Origin: Plenodomus lindquistii
Lineage: Eukaryota > Ascomycota > Dothideomycetes > Pleosporales > Leptosphaeriaceae
Assembly (NCBI GenBank): GCA_025504975.1
Contig: JANUWI010000011.1
Coordinates: 868,001-932,000, forward strand
Reading direction: 5' to 3'
Length of the DNA stretch: 64,000 bases
The translations under genes were made by a program, and so were the position numbers. Of this stretch, positions 1-9,197 are shown in pieces. The first letter of the stretch is position 1. Every line of letters starts with the position of its first letter. Under the pieces are notes generated by a model. That model ran no database searches, was not told the origin of the DNA, and worked only from the letters and a program-made list of their open reading frames with translations.

Positions 1-727
1 GGCAAGGGTTGACGCATTGCAGCTTAGGTGGCAGGCTAGTGATACGGGGGGGACGGCGAGTGCAACGAGTGGTGGGCCGACGGCGTCGGGGAGTAGTGGT
101 GGTGGTGGTGGGAATGGGAGTGGTAGCAACAGTGGAGGGAGTGGCGATGGATTGTCAACAGGAGCTATAGCCGCCATCGCCACGGTGATACCGCTGGTGT
201 TCATCATTGGGGCGCTGGCAGCGTTCATGCTATGGAGAAGGAAGAAGAACCGTGATGCCGCAGCCGCAGCCGCAAAGTCGAGTCTTGGTGACGAGAAGAG
301 TGGCCGCAACTCTGGCATCGATGGAGCAGCACACCCGCAATCTTACCATTTCGTCCCAACCCACAAAGCTGCTCACGTGGAACCAACCAGTCACGGAACA
401 GCAGCAGCAGCAGCAACAGCTAATCCTGCGCCCTCTCCAGCCGTCGCCGCTGCGATTGCGAACTCTAGCAGTCCCTCTCAATACGAAACACCCGAATGGA
501 ACGCAGAACTCGATGCCGCAGAAGCGGAGCGGCAACGACTGGTTTCCCCATCAATTGCTCCTGCCTCGGCGGTCACGGATGCAAGCAGCCAGCCTAGTGA
601 GTTGGGTGGAATTGTCAGAATGCAGAGGAAGCCCATTCCGCCCGTGGAGATTGACAGTAGAGAAGTTGCGGCCGAGGTGGGCGATGCGTATATTCCGTAT
701 CGACCCGGTGTGCATGGACAGTCATAA
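1..727 (+). CDS. Single-pass membrane protein with Ser/Gly-rich stalk, C-terminal part (cut by window edge)
   Basis: The frame is open from the first base and ends at TAA 725-727, so the 5' end lies outside the window; no ATG is seen upstream of the visible part. The visible 238 or so residues start with a low-complexity Gly/Ser/Thr stretch, then a hydrophobic segment of about 22 residues (GAIAAIATVIPLVFIIGALA...) followed by a basic WRRKKNR stop-transfer, then a cytosolic tail rich in Ala, Ser and Pro. This layout (extracellular Ser/Thr-rich stalk, one membrane segment, disordered tail) is typical of fungal cell-wall sensor-like or adhesin-like plasma membrane proteins. I cannot name the extracellular domain. 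The gene at 42764-43859 has the same general layout but no visible sequence similarity. Confidence 0.7.
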   Translation, partial: ARVDALQLRWQASDTGGTASATSGGPTASGSSGGGGGNGSGSNSGGSGDGLSTGAIAAIATVIPLVFIIGALAAFMLWRRKKNRDAAAAAAKSSLGDEKSGRNSGIDGAAHPQSYHFVPTHKAAHVEPTSHGTAAAAATANPAPSPAVAAAIANSSSPSQYETPEWNAELDAAEAERQRLVSPSIAPASAVTDASSQPSELGGIVRMQRKPIPPVEIDSREVAAEVGDAYIPYRPGVHGQS

Positions 728-1605
728 GACTGGCGATGGATCGTTGCTTGTGCTAATTTAATATATCCCCATATTGTTTTTCACTGGACTGCTTCCTGCT
801 GCTGAATAAGATCGTACCTATATTGTTCATGTTATCGTCAGAGTAGCTTGCTAAGCTAACGTACACGTGCCAGGCTTCTGACTAAGTACTTATGGCATTG
901 TGGCGTATGGTCGTAGCGATTCTCCTAATCACTCTAAAGGCTGGTGTCGAGTAGCATACCATTGTCGTACACCACTGGACTAGTATCGATTGTACATGGG
1001 GTGCTGACAGAGCCCCTTGCTGCTCACTCAACGCCAGGCCTTCAAGCCACGTGCTCACCCGCCATACGCAGTTTCTAGGACCGACTTCCTAATCGGGAGG
1101 TTCCACAAGATCACATCTTCTTTCCGCGAGAACCTGCTTCTTGTCCTGCCAATTGTCGTGGATCGGAGTCTGCTTATTTGTCAAGGACGCGCGCGGCGCT
1201 GTTGTGTAACATGTGTAAGCGTGACTGTACAATGGAACTTACAGAGTGACTTAAATTTTGACAGGATTGCCGCGTCCACAAAGCGAAAATGTAAGCACGG
1301 AGTCGGTGATGATACAGCCAATTATTGAGCAAATGACCAAGTTAAGGGCCGGATACTCCAGTGAAGAACTTGTTTTGAAACACTAATGTCGAATTTTAGT
1401 GCACATGTTGCACTGTCCGCCGAGCAACAAGCCGATGAAGGGTAAGCAACATTTCGGAACACTTAAGATCGGCGTGCATATTACCAAGAGACGCCTCGTC
1501 TATGGTTTTGCACGACTCGCACGTGAGGGACACTCTGTGTATAAATGCCCCGTAGAAGACTGACATGTCTTACATCCAGCTTACCTACCTCAGGAGTGAA
1601 CCATT
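728..1605. other. Intergenic region with a TATA box for the next gene
   Basis: No convincing coding region. A 103-codon open frame at 1017-1328 begins with a non-ATG codon and shows no recognisable features. A TATA-like element (TATAAAT) lies at 1540-1546, about 60 bases before the ATG at 1606, a suitable spacing for the core promoter of that gene. Confidence 0.5.
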
Positions 1606-2378
1606 ATGATCTTCCTCGTTACATACCTCGTTGGTATACTCGCCATCACTACTAACGCGACACCCACCACCCTAGACTGCCCGCGAAAGATCGGTGCGAA
1701 AGGTGTCCATGCCCGTCTCCCTCCTGCCTTCGACCCCAACTACACCAATTCAAAATGGACACCGCCACCCGCAGGCTGGTATTTCAAGTTCTGGAAAATG
1801 ATCTTCGCTTCCAACCAGCAATACGCCGCGTTCCGTAATATACAATACGAACCCACCGCCGTTGATCCTGCGAACCTCACAGGCTTGGTAGAAGAACTCT
1901 TCTCCTTCCAGCTTCGTGGTAATGACACGATATACACGACTTATGGTATCGATACGCCGGATCCGCAGTACCCCGCGGTGCTGAGGTACAATGCTACAGG
2001 GATCATTGCTGGTGCGACAAGTGAGTATAGTATATTGGCTTGGGGGTGCGATGCGAATGGTGAGCCGTACTATACCTCGTATTCTACGGCGACGGAAGCG
2101 ACGAGTACGCCGGCTGGGATTGATGTTTTGAGTACGAATCCGAGAGGTCCAGATGATGCGACGAGCGAGGCGATTATCGGAGCGTTGAAGGGGTTGGGCA
2201 ACGCGGAGATCACGGAACTAGTGAATAATTTTACGAGGATGGCATATGATGGGGCCAGAGATGGATTACCGAGGGTCGGTTCTTCCAAAGGGTCAAAAGG
2301 ACAGGCGCTAATGATGTGTAGATTGTTTGCGATGATTACTGCAAATCGAATCAGAATATACTTGGGTTGCCGGCATGA
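1606..2378 (+). CDS. Secreted fungal protein of unknown function
   Basis: Two exons, 1606-2274 and 2322-2378, encode 241 residues. The N-terminus (MIFLVTYLVGILAITTNATP) is a clear signal peptide. The mature part carries several N-glycosylation sequons and the runs TPPPAGWYFKFW and YGIDTPDPQYP, which resemble a family of conserved secreted ascomycete proteins without known function (from memory, not searched). The unspliced frame runs on to 2487, but splicing a 47-nt intron (donor GTCGGT at 2275, branch-like GCTAATG, acceptor GTAG ending 2321) gives a Cys-containing tail, CDDYCKSNQNILGLPA. I prefer this because the tail fits my memory of the family and because the unspliced version would overlap the convergent gene by about 90 bases. 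The donor is weak. Confidence 0.65.
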
Positions 2379-2399
2379 GATTCGGACGCTTCTGAGCAA

Positions 2400-3700
2400 T
2401 CAGACTTTCTTCTCAGTGGTCGCTGCCGGGTTCTCATCCAGCGCTCGTAATACACCACCAATGAAGCACTCCATAGCCTCATCATGAGCCATCATCTGTT
2501 CGCCTTGAGGACCAAAATGCCATTCCTTTTGTCGAATGAACTTGACATCATTGTCTTCAGCAACATTCTTCAGCTGTGTTGCAATCAGTCAATGTGCGCT
2601 ACAAGGGCAAGGTCGGCTTACGAGTCGCTGGTTCTTTTGCCATTGCGCTTCATACGCAGCCAAGTTCTTGTCTTTATCCGGCTCATTTAGTAAAGTCTCT
2701 GTGAACACTTTTGAAGCTTCTTGCATGTCTGCAATCGTGATCGGTGGCGCTTGGGCATCCGCATCGATGGTCTTGACCTCCTGTATCACTTCGTGTAGCT
2801 ATATGGCATCAGTCTGGATCGAAGGGGACTGTGAGCCTATGGCTTCGGACTGACCTTCTCCGTATCAAGTGCCTGAGACTTATCGATTCGCAACGCCTCG
2901 GCATATTCCTTCTGAGTCTCCTCACTTTGCAGCATCGTAGTCACATCTTTCAGATAATCATCCGACGTGAGGATCTTCTTGGCGTTTGTGGGAGCCTGGT
3001 ACGACATCCCTTCCACGTTCTGGTCCTTGAATCGTCGTGCGTCCTCCTCCATCTGCTTTCTGGGTGTGAAAAAGTCGAAATTGTCCCAGACTAGCATCTT
3101 CGAGGCGTACTTCTCGAATTTCCATCGCTTGACTTCGCCTCTGCCTGTGTACTGGAACGCAGTCATGATCATGACAGTACCCGCATACCACCAGCACATA
3201 GTACTCGTGATCTTGTACTCTGGTTCCCGCAGCGTAATCGTAGCCATTATCTGTGCGAACTCTAGCAGTGGTGGTCTACCACCCGACTTGTAGTCTATCG
3301 AGAGGAGTGGCATAGGCAAATCCACTTGACCAGAGGGGTTGTATGCACTGGACCAGTTCCGGCCAATGATGATACAGTCGGGGAGTTTACCTTTGGGGTC
3401 CCGTCGGTCGGAGAAAATTCGCGTGCGAACGCCAGTACTGCTGTCCTCAACGATGAATTGTATAAATTCATGGGATAGTGGGGACGTGATCGCTTTGGCC
3501 ATGGTGACGGAAACCACATAGCAATCACGGTAAAGATGCGATTCTCTGCGCAAGCTTTCGAACCATTCAACCGTGGTGTATTCTCGCTCGGCATCGACAA
3601 ACAGATGCGGAATGGAAATCGTCTGCTGCTGTATGGGTGTGCCGGGCGCATAGTATGGTTCCGGGTTGTATGGAAGTAAAATCTTACCGAATAAATCCAT
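2400..3700 (-). CDS. Unknown protein with a PD...D-x-K signature (398 aa)
   Basis: Three exons on the minus strand: 3700-2855, 2798-2622 and 2573-2400, both introns phase 0. Intron 1 has donor GTCAGT, branch CTGAT and acceptor TATAG; intron 2 has donor GTAAGC, branch ACTGAT and acceptor CACAG. The product is 398 residues without signal peptide or clear membrane segment. I do not recognise the family. Residues 107-111 (PDCII) followed by a hydrophobic strand ending SIDYKSGG (D136, K138) have the spacing and flanking hydrophobicity of a PD-(D/E)XK nuclease-fold core, which is only a suggestion. The C-terminal third is helical and charged. The stop lies 21 bases from the stop of the convergent secreted-protein gene. 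The Tc1 element is inserted about 430 bp upstream of the ATG. Confidence 0.7.
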
Positions 3701-4129
3701 GATGGGAAAGGAAGTAGATGGTGATAGGCTTGATTCTTATGCATCGTTGCAAGGACCTGTGACCTTTATATCGGACATGAACGCTAAGTTACGTGAAAGC
3801 CATGCATCGTTCACACCCAGTCGCATCACCAACTATCGTCCGAAAAAGGGCTCTGTTCAGCTGTGGTGAACTTCTCCAAAGGCGCCGCCGTCCCAAATGT
3901 AGCATACTCTCGAATTTGGTAGATGCGCCATTCTCTTTACGGGCTCACCGATCGCTCAGAAGGCGACTGACGCCCTGCATGGCGCTTTTGGCTCAAATAT
4001 CACGAGCTGAAAGAGCGAGCCTCTACGAAGAAAGCATAGCGATAGCGGGCCGAATCGGTCGTCCCGAGGTCGCTAATGCATCATGTATGCATTGCACCGC
4101 ACACGGTAGTCTCGTTTTCCACGAACGTA

Positions 4130-4161
4130 CTGTGGTAGAATGGATAAGTACTCCCGGTGGG
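4130..4161 (+). repeat. Left terminal inverted repeat of the Tc1 element
   Basis: This 32-base repeat is identical to the reverse complement of 5485-5516. Identity stops at the next base (T at 4162 versus the complement of C at 5484). It is preceded by TA at 4128-4129. Confidence 0.93.
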
Positions 4162-4242
4162 TCCATTTCTTAGCCCGGTAACAAGCTAAGCCGACTTCAG
4201 ATGAAACAGTATTATACCAAAATCTCGAACTTTCTATCAATT

Positions 4243-5295
4243 TCAATACTTTGTGTGCCCCCCTTGGGCATCAATTACAGCCTGACATCTCTCTCCCATA
4301 CTATTTACTATAGACTCAAGATGTTGTGGTGTAATAGCATCCCAGGCCTCCCGTACTTGAGCCCTCAGTTGATCGTACGAGTATTGCTGGCCATACGGTA
4401 GATTAGGATAATTATCCTCCAGCCAATCTTTCATCTCATTCCAGACAAGCTCAATAGGGTTGAGATCAGGACTGTAGGGCGGCCAGAAGATGGGATGGAT
4501 GCCCCTATCCCTCAACTCCTTGATAACCACTCGAGCAGAGTGAACAGGGGCATTATCCTGCATGAACAGCTGTCCTGGTTTCATCCTCATCCATCCATCA
4601 ATGAGTGGGACAATCTTTTGTCTAAATCTCTCTCCGTTGATCTTGCCCCAGTCTTTCTCCCAAAAGAGGTAAGGACCTTTCTCACTCCCTGAGAAGCAAG
4701 CCCAGAACATCCAGCCTCTCTTTCTCTTAACTTTGTCCACCAAGCAGGTATCATCAAGAGCCTCCCACTCTCTCCGGGTTACCCACACTTTCCGGTGCCG
4801 GCCACTGGTTACCCAAGTCTCGTCGCTCCAGAGTATAGCCCACCATTGTTCGTGGGTCCAGTTCACGTGCTCAAGCGCCCAACGAAGCCGAGCCTCCTTG
4901 TTTGCAGGCGTGAGAGGCGGTTTAGATAGGGCAATCCTCCGTGAGAAGCCTGCCTTGTGAAGGGCGTAGCTAATGCAGTATTTACTCACTCTCCATTCTC
5001 TAAAATGGAGAGCGAGGGCATCGTAGCTCATCTGCCGAGTCCTGCGGCTCTGACAGACAAAAGAGACCAAGGTCTCTACCTGCTCTGGGGAGAGTAGAGG
5101 TGGTCTACCAGAGCGCTTTTGGGGAGTAGCCGGCACGTTAAGTGAATAGCGGACTTGATCAATAGTACACTCCATATGATCGGCTATGAACTGTTGTGTA
5201 TGGCCCACGTCGCGTAGTGCTCTGATAATGAGGCGTTCATCGCGTGTGAGATATCGGTGAGGTGCGCGTTTGCGTTGTGATGGAGAAAGCGGCAT
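4243..5295 (-). CDS. Tc1-type DDE transposase
   Basis: This 350-residue intronless gene cuts and pastes the surrounding element. The N-terminal 120 residues hold two helix-turn-helix type segments (around YLTRDERLIIRALRDVGHTQ and GRPPLLSPEQVETLVSFV), as expected for the paired-like DNA-binding region that recognises the inverted repeats. The catalytic triad is readable: WSDETW (first D), QDNAPVHS (second D) and SPDLNPIE (E), with 34 residues between the second D and the E, giving DD34E as in Tc1 rather than DD34D of mariner. The ATG is at 5295-5293 and the stop TGA at 4245-4243. Length and intact motifs suggest a functional protein. The closest named relatives may be the repetitive Tc1-like elements of Parastagonospora, but I cannot confirm which. 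Confidence 0.95.
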   Translation of the reverse strand: MPLSPSQRKRAPHRYLTRDERLIIRALRDVGHTQQFIADHMECTIDQVRYSLNVPATPQKRSGRPPLLSPEQVETLVSFVCQSRRTRQMSYDALALHFREWRVSKYCISYALHKAGFSRRIALSKPPLTPANKEARLRWALEHVNWTHEQWWAILWSDETWVTSGRHRKVWVTRREWEALDDTCLVDKVKRKRGWMFWACFSGSEKGPYLFWEKDWGKINGERFRQKIVPLIDGWMRMKPGQLFMQDNAPVHSARVVIKELRDRGIHPIFWPPYSPDLNPIELVWNEMKDWLEDNYPNLPYGQQYSYDQLRAQVREAWDAITPQHLESIVNSMGERCQAVIDAQGGHTKY

Positions 5296-5484
5296 TTTGA
5301 GATGGGATGAGATGAGGTAGTTAAGGTGGTTGAGGTGAAGGATAACTGCTAGCTGTGCCGGGCAGAGAGCCCAGCATCTATGGCTCAGGGGCTACATATT
5401 TTACCATACAAATAGTGTGGATTTGCATGTAATATATAGGACTACAGTGCTTTCAATCTCCGCATGCACGGTGCGGCTGGGCGC

Positions 5485-5516
5485 CCCACCGGGAGTACTT
5501 ATCCATTCTACCACAG
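5485..5516 (-). repeat. Right terminal inverted repeat of the Tc1 element
   Basis: This is the reverse complement of 4130-4161 with no mismatch over 32 bases, followed by TA at 5517-5518. Confidence 0.93.
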
Positions 5517-5661
5517 TAAAGTCTAGACCTTCGTTGGCCAATCAGTGCCCGCAGACTATCTCCCGATATCAGGTGCACAAAGTGATAGGGTTATTTAACC
5601 TCCGCCAGTGTACTCTATCATACGAGCAACACAACTCCGCTAGCCAGACCAACTCTCAGCT

Positions 5662-5964
5662 TTACGTAGCATTCATTGCTAGCTGCTGAACGGCGAGTCG
5701 GAAGAGCAAGGTATATACACAGCTCTTCGGAGTTGCCGTTGCCCAAGAGGGCTCTGTCTCAGCTGAATTCGTCGACTGCACCGGGTACGCTTGTGTAGTA
5801 TGTAAGTATGCAGGGATGGTTTTGTCAAGATGAGCCAGAGCCACTTGAAAGACGACGCCGAGGGCTCGAAGTATCTGCTGAGCCGTTCGTAATAGCTCTC
5901 GCTCGAAAAGGATGCAGTTCACAGTATAGGTATGCAAAGAGATGAAGGAGGCGAGGAAGAGCAT
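5662..5964 (-). CDS. Doubtful small hypothetical protein (100 codons)
   Basis: An ATG-initiated frame of 100 codons with a hydrophobic start (MLFLASFISLHTY) and otherwise ordinary composition. A second, overlapping 97-codon frame lies upstream at 5919-6212 in another phase, and the two cannot be joined by an obvious intron. No family is recognised. The rest of 5519-6429 shows nothing I can name. It could be chance. Confidence 0.2.
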   Translation of the reverse strand: MLFLASFISLHTYTVNCILFERELLRTAQQILRALGVVFQVALAHLDKTIPAYLHTTQAYPVQSTNSAETEPSWATATPKSCVYTLLFRLAVQQLAMNAT

Positions 5965-6429
5965 ATTGGGGACTGGGAGCGGATGGATAGTTTGACCGTC
6001 AAATCACACTTCCCAGTAATGCTCTCCTTCTGAGTTGTGGGCGACATGCTGATACCAGTTTGCAAAAGACTGTGCCGCATTATGGAAGGAGGATGCGTAA
6101 TGAAACGGATGAGTTGGGACCCGCCAGCCTGACTGGACAAAACTGGAAACGCAAGTCCCAATTCTTTGCTGACTGCAGGCTCATTGGTGATCAGTAGTGG
6201 TAGACTTGTCACACAAGGTTGACCTGGTAGCTACTCAGCGCAGCTTAATATGTGCAGTGTAGGGTCATAATGGAGAAGCGCTGGAATGCCAGACATTGTT
6301 GTCAAGCATACGCACTGTTTCCGCGAAAGCTCTGAGATGGCCTACGTCTCAGCAAACCATGTGCGTACCGTGGCCAATCATATGTGCTTACGTAAGGGTC
6401 ACCGCGCGGACGCAGCCAGTCAGAAGGTA

Positions 6430-6497
6430 GAATGTTCTAGCATCTTCTCCGGACTTCTCGTCAGAACACGAACCATCAGCAACCATCACGAACTTTC
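6430..6497 (+). promoter_or_regulatory. Heat shock elements upstream of the Hsp20 gene
   Basis: GAA at 6430-6432 and TTC at 6435-6437 form a perfect GAAnnTTC pair. Further TTC units follow at exactly 10-base steps (6445-6447 and 6455-6457), the step/gap-type heat shock element described in yeast. A second perfect GAAnnTTC lies at 6490-6497. These are the expected Hsf1 trimer sites, placed 75-142 bases upstream of the TATA box at 6572. Confidence 0.75.
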
Positions 6498-6571
6498 TCG
6501 ATCTCATTACGAATCGGGCTTGCTCATCAATGTATACGCAACGAGCTGTTGCCTTGATGACCAGTCATGTC

Positions 6572-6578
6572 TATAAAA
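6572..6578 (+). promoter_or_regulatory. TATA box of the Hsp20 gene
   Basis: TATAAAA, downstream of the heat shock elements. Transcription would start near 6600-6610, leaving a 5' leader of about 140 bases before the ATG at 6749. TATA plus heat shock elements is the typical inducible architecture. Confidence 0.7.
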
Positions 6579-6748
6579 TGGTCGTTCGCGGCTCCTCCAA
6601 GAGGCATCATCAAATTCAGAGAACAACAAATCTACAGATCTACCAGATCAGCTACACTTGAGCCTCATCCAGATCAACAACTCTTTCAACCTCGATCTTG
6701 TCATCCAAGTTTGACCAGTCTCTACACATTTCACGCACTCCACCAATA

Positions 6749-7663
6749 ATGTTTGTGCTCGCTCCACGCTTTGCCCCGGCCTATCAGGCAACTCAGTGCA
6801 GCCCATTTGGCTTCTGCGCTCCAGCATCGCAACCAGTCTACCGCGTTTCACGCCCTCGACCGCAGCCTCGCCGCCCACAATACTCTTCTTTCAACAACTT
6901 CTTCAGCCAAGTGGATGAGTTACTAGGCGAGATCGATCGTGAAGCTCATCGCCAGGCCCAACTTGAAGCACATCTAGAGGCTCAGCGCGAAGCGCACCGT
7001 CAAAAGCAGCAGCAGAGAAAGCAAGCTTTACGCGCAAGGTTCGCTGTCAACCAGACCGAACAAGGGTGGCAGGTCGATGGCGACATCCAGGGCTTCAACC
7101 AGGAAAACATCAACATCGAAGTAGCTGATGAGCACACTTTGACAATCACCGGCAACACTAAGTGGCAGTCCGCTGATTTGCAGCAATCCGAGCCAGCAGT
7201 TCTCGCTGCGCCGGAGGAGCCCCAACAGCAGACTGAAGTTGAGGGGACCGAGGCGTCTACAGCTGCTGCACCAGACAGCGACACCGAGTCACACAAGTCT
7301 TATCAACCCACGGTCGAGGATGATTACGAAGATCTAGGCGCGGAAACATCATCGCTTATCTCCACACCATCGGAGGCCTCGAGCCCCGCGACCCCGGCCG
7401 AGCCCAAGGGCAAGGAGAAGGCCGTGGAGACGACTACTCCTACCGAGACCACAGTAGCTCAACAACCTCAATCGGAAGCAACAGCACCACAAGAACAGCA
7501 AACTGAGAAAGAAGAGCGTGTTCATGGTGCCTTTCAGCGCACCTTCCGATTCCCGGAACGAGTTGATGCCGACAACGTCAAGGCCAGCTTCAAGGAGGGT
7601 GTCCTCAAGATAACCGTCCCAAGGGCATTCATCCCGCAGTCCAGGAGGATCGCTATCTTGTAG
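6749..7663 (+). CDS. Small heat shock protein, Hsp20/alpha-crystallin family
   Basis: An intronless gene for a 304-residue ATP-independent chaperone that would hold unfolding proteins in cytosolic oligomers. The start is the first ATG after the TATA box. Residues 60-95 form a Glu/Gln/Arg/Ala-rich coiled-coil-like helix (repeats of EAHRQ, LEAHLEAQ). The alpha-crystallin domain is split. Its first strands are at 98-140 (FAVNQTEQGWQVDGDI..., TLTITGNTKW). A disordered insert of about 115 residues rich in Gln, Glu, Thr, Ser and Pro follows. The domain resumes at 258-291 (FQRTFRFPERVDADNVKASF, GVLKITVPR). The extreme C-terminus carries an I-x-I motif (IAIL, 301-304), which in this family docks onto neighbouring subunits. 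The long insert is typical of filamentous-fungal Hsp30-type proteins. Heat shock elements and a TATA box support stress induction. Confidence 0.92.
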   Translation: MFVLAPRFAPAYQATQCSPFGFCAPASQPVYRVSRPRPQPRRPQYSSFNNFFSQVDELLGEIDREAHRQAQLEAHLEAQREAHRQKQQQRKQALRARFAVNQTEQGWQVDGDIQGFNQENINIEVADEHTLTITGNTKWQSADLQQSEPAVLAAPEEPQQQTEVEGTEASTAAAPDSDTESHKSYQPTVEDDYEDLGAETSSLISTPSEASSPATPAEPKGKEKAVETTTPTETTVAQQPQSEATAPQEQQTEKEERVHGAFQRTFRFPERVDADNVKASFKEGVLKITVPRAFIPQSRRIAIL

Positions 7664-9197
7664 ACAAAGAAGATGAAGTTAGGGGAAGAGGTAGGAGTAA
7701 TGGGCAGCGGAAGCAAGGATCAGGTTGTAATGTACGATAGTTTTTACGATGCTCTGCCATCGAAAACGACATGAGGGTTTCTTATTATGACTTCAGTTCT
7801 ATGATACAAGTTCCATTTACCTGAAAATGCTGCATGCTCGTGAAGAAGTAGTCTTTGACAGTTTCTCTTGACGTGATGGGTCTACAACTTCCAGGTGACG
7901 AGACCGAAGAAGGCTGCTATGTGACACCATTGATATCGCTAGTAGCGATGGGAACAGTGGCATCAGTGGTGCTAGCAGAGAAACGTATGCTGATGCTTAT
8001 GGGTTGGGTGGCAATGTTGTAGTAGGGCAGAACAATTGTAGACTAGAAGCGAGACATGACGAGCAGAAATGGGAGACTTATATGATTCGTCATCGTGTTC
8101 AGGCGCTCCTCCTAGGTTAGTAAGTCAGTGCGACATAATATAGTACATACATGGCGAGATTGAGTACTATAGGTTAGTGTGTTTCAAGAGTGACCTTGCA
8201 ATCTTTCGATCTAGATTGCTGGAAAGCCACGGATAGTACGATTTGATTCTCCCCGCACTTGGAATACTAATGTTTCAATAACCTTTAGGGACTGAGGAGC
8301 AGACATGCAATTATGAGCAGGTGCAGATGGCTTGTATGCGACCTAAGATGTACACGATAACAAATCTTACCCGTCTGAACTAGGGTGAGAAGGATGTCTT
8401 TCCTAGAGCCGGAGATTGAATCCTGGAGTGGCGATAGGATTGACTGCAAGACTTGCACAATTCCGCCATACTCGCACTGGCTTTGACGTCAAGCGGTATA
8501 ATATCGAGATCCAGCCTTCACCAACAGGAAAAGACTTCCAGGCGTTCACCTAGGGTCAAACGGCTCACGAAGAGGCCTGCTCCAAGATGAAGAAAAAGTC
8601 CTTTGAGCAATTGGTACCCAAATTATCCATTCACCTGTCTCACAAGCTCTCAATGGTGCGAGACCTCGCAGTCACCGCGCCATGCGTAAGATCTCGCATC
8701 ATGGAGTCACCAATCCCAACAAAATTGACCCTCGCTACGCACACGACAGACAGAGGGGATGATAGCAGCGGTCTCAATTCCTATGTGATGCTCTCAGTAC
8801 AACGCAATATACAACCACGCTGTCTTACTATGATAATTGAGTATATTACCCATGAGCCTGAGACTGCAGCGTCGCATGGTCAAATTGAACGAAGACCCTT
8901 CGTGAGTGATAGTTGTATGACTATAGCATCTAGGATTCAAGCGTTTGCGACACGGTTGATGATGAAAGTGAGGGGCGCCGGACCTAGTGACGTCCATGGT
9001 GAAGGAAGCCTAACGCAAACCCTCGTCCCCCACGCTTGTAACCACATTCCTCGAGGAGGTGAATACAAGTAACCAGGCATGTATATATCCTCGGGCTTCC
9101 GGAACCTCTGCCCTTTATCCTCCAATCCAATCGAACGGGTTTTGTCCCACAACATCTTCGAAAGAGGAAAGCAAAACCTACCGATTGCACGATCAGG
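7664..9197. other. 1.5-kb intergenic stretch
   Basis: No supported gene. An ATG-started 161-codon frame at 8587-9072 has no recognisable domain, unremarkable composition and no splice partner, so I do not call it. No repeats or RNA genes are seen. Confidence 0.4.

Larger units (their letters stand above)
4128..5518 (-). mobile_element. Intact Tc1/mariner transposon (1387 bp plus TA duplication)
   Basis: The element spans 4130-5516, bounded by perfect 32-bp inverted repeats (4130-4161 and 5485-5516) that begin CTGTGGTAGAATGG. They are flanked on both sides by the dinucleotide TA (4128-4129 and 5517-5518), the classical Tc1/mariner target duplication. A single uninterrupted transposase gene fills the interior on the minus strand. 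No stop, frameshift or C-to-T decay is visible, so the copy looks young and has escaped repeat-induced point mutation. It sits in the shared upstream region between the minus-strand gene ending at 2400 and the plus-strand heat shock gene at 6749. Confidence 0.93.

Noticed and set aside
1017..1328. 103-codon open frame downstream of the first gene
   Set aside because: It starts with a non-ATG codon, shows no domain, and composition looks random.
8587..9072. 161-codon ATG frame
   Set aside because: No recognisable motif, no splice partner and no promoter features; left as intergenic.
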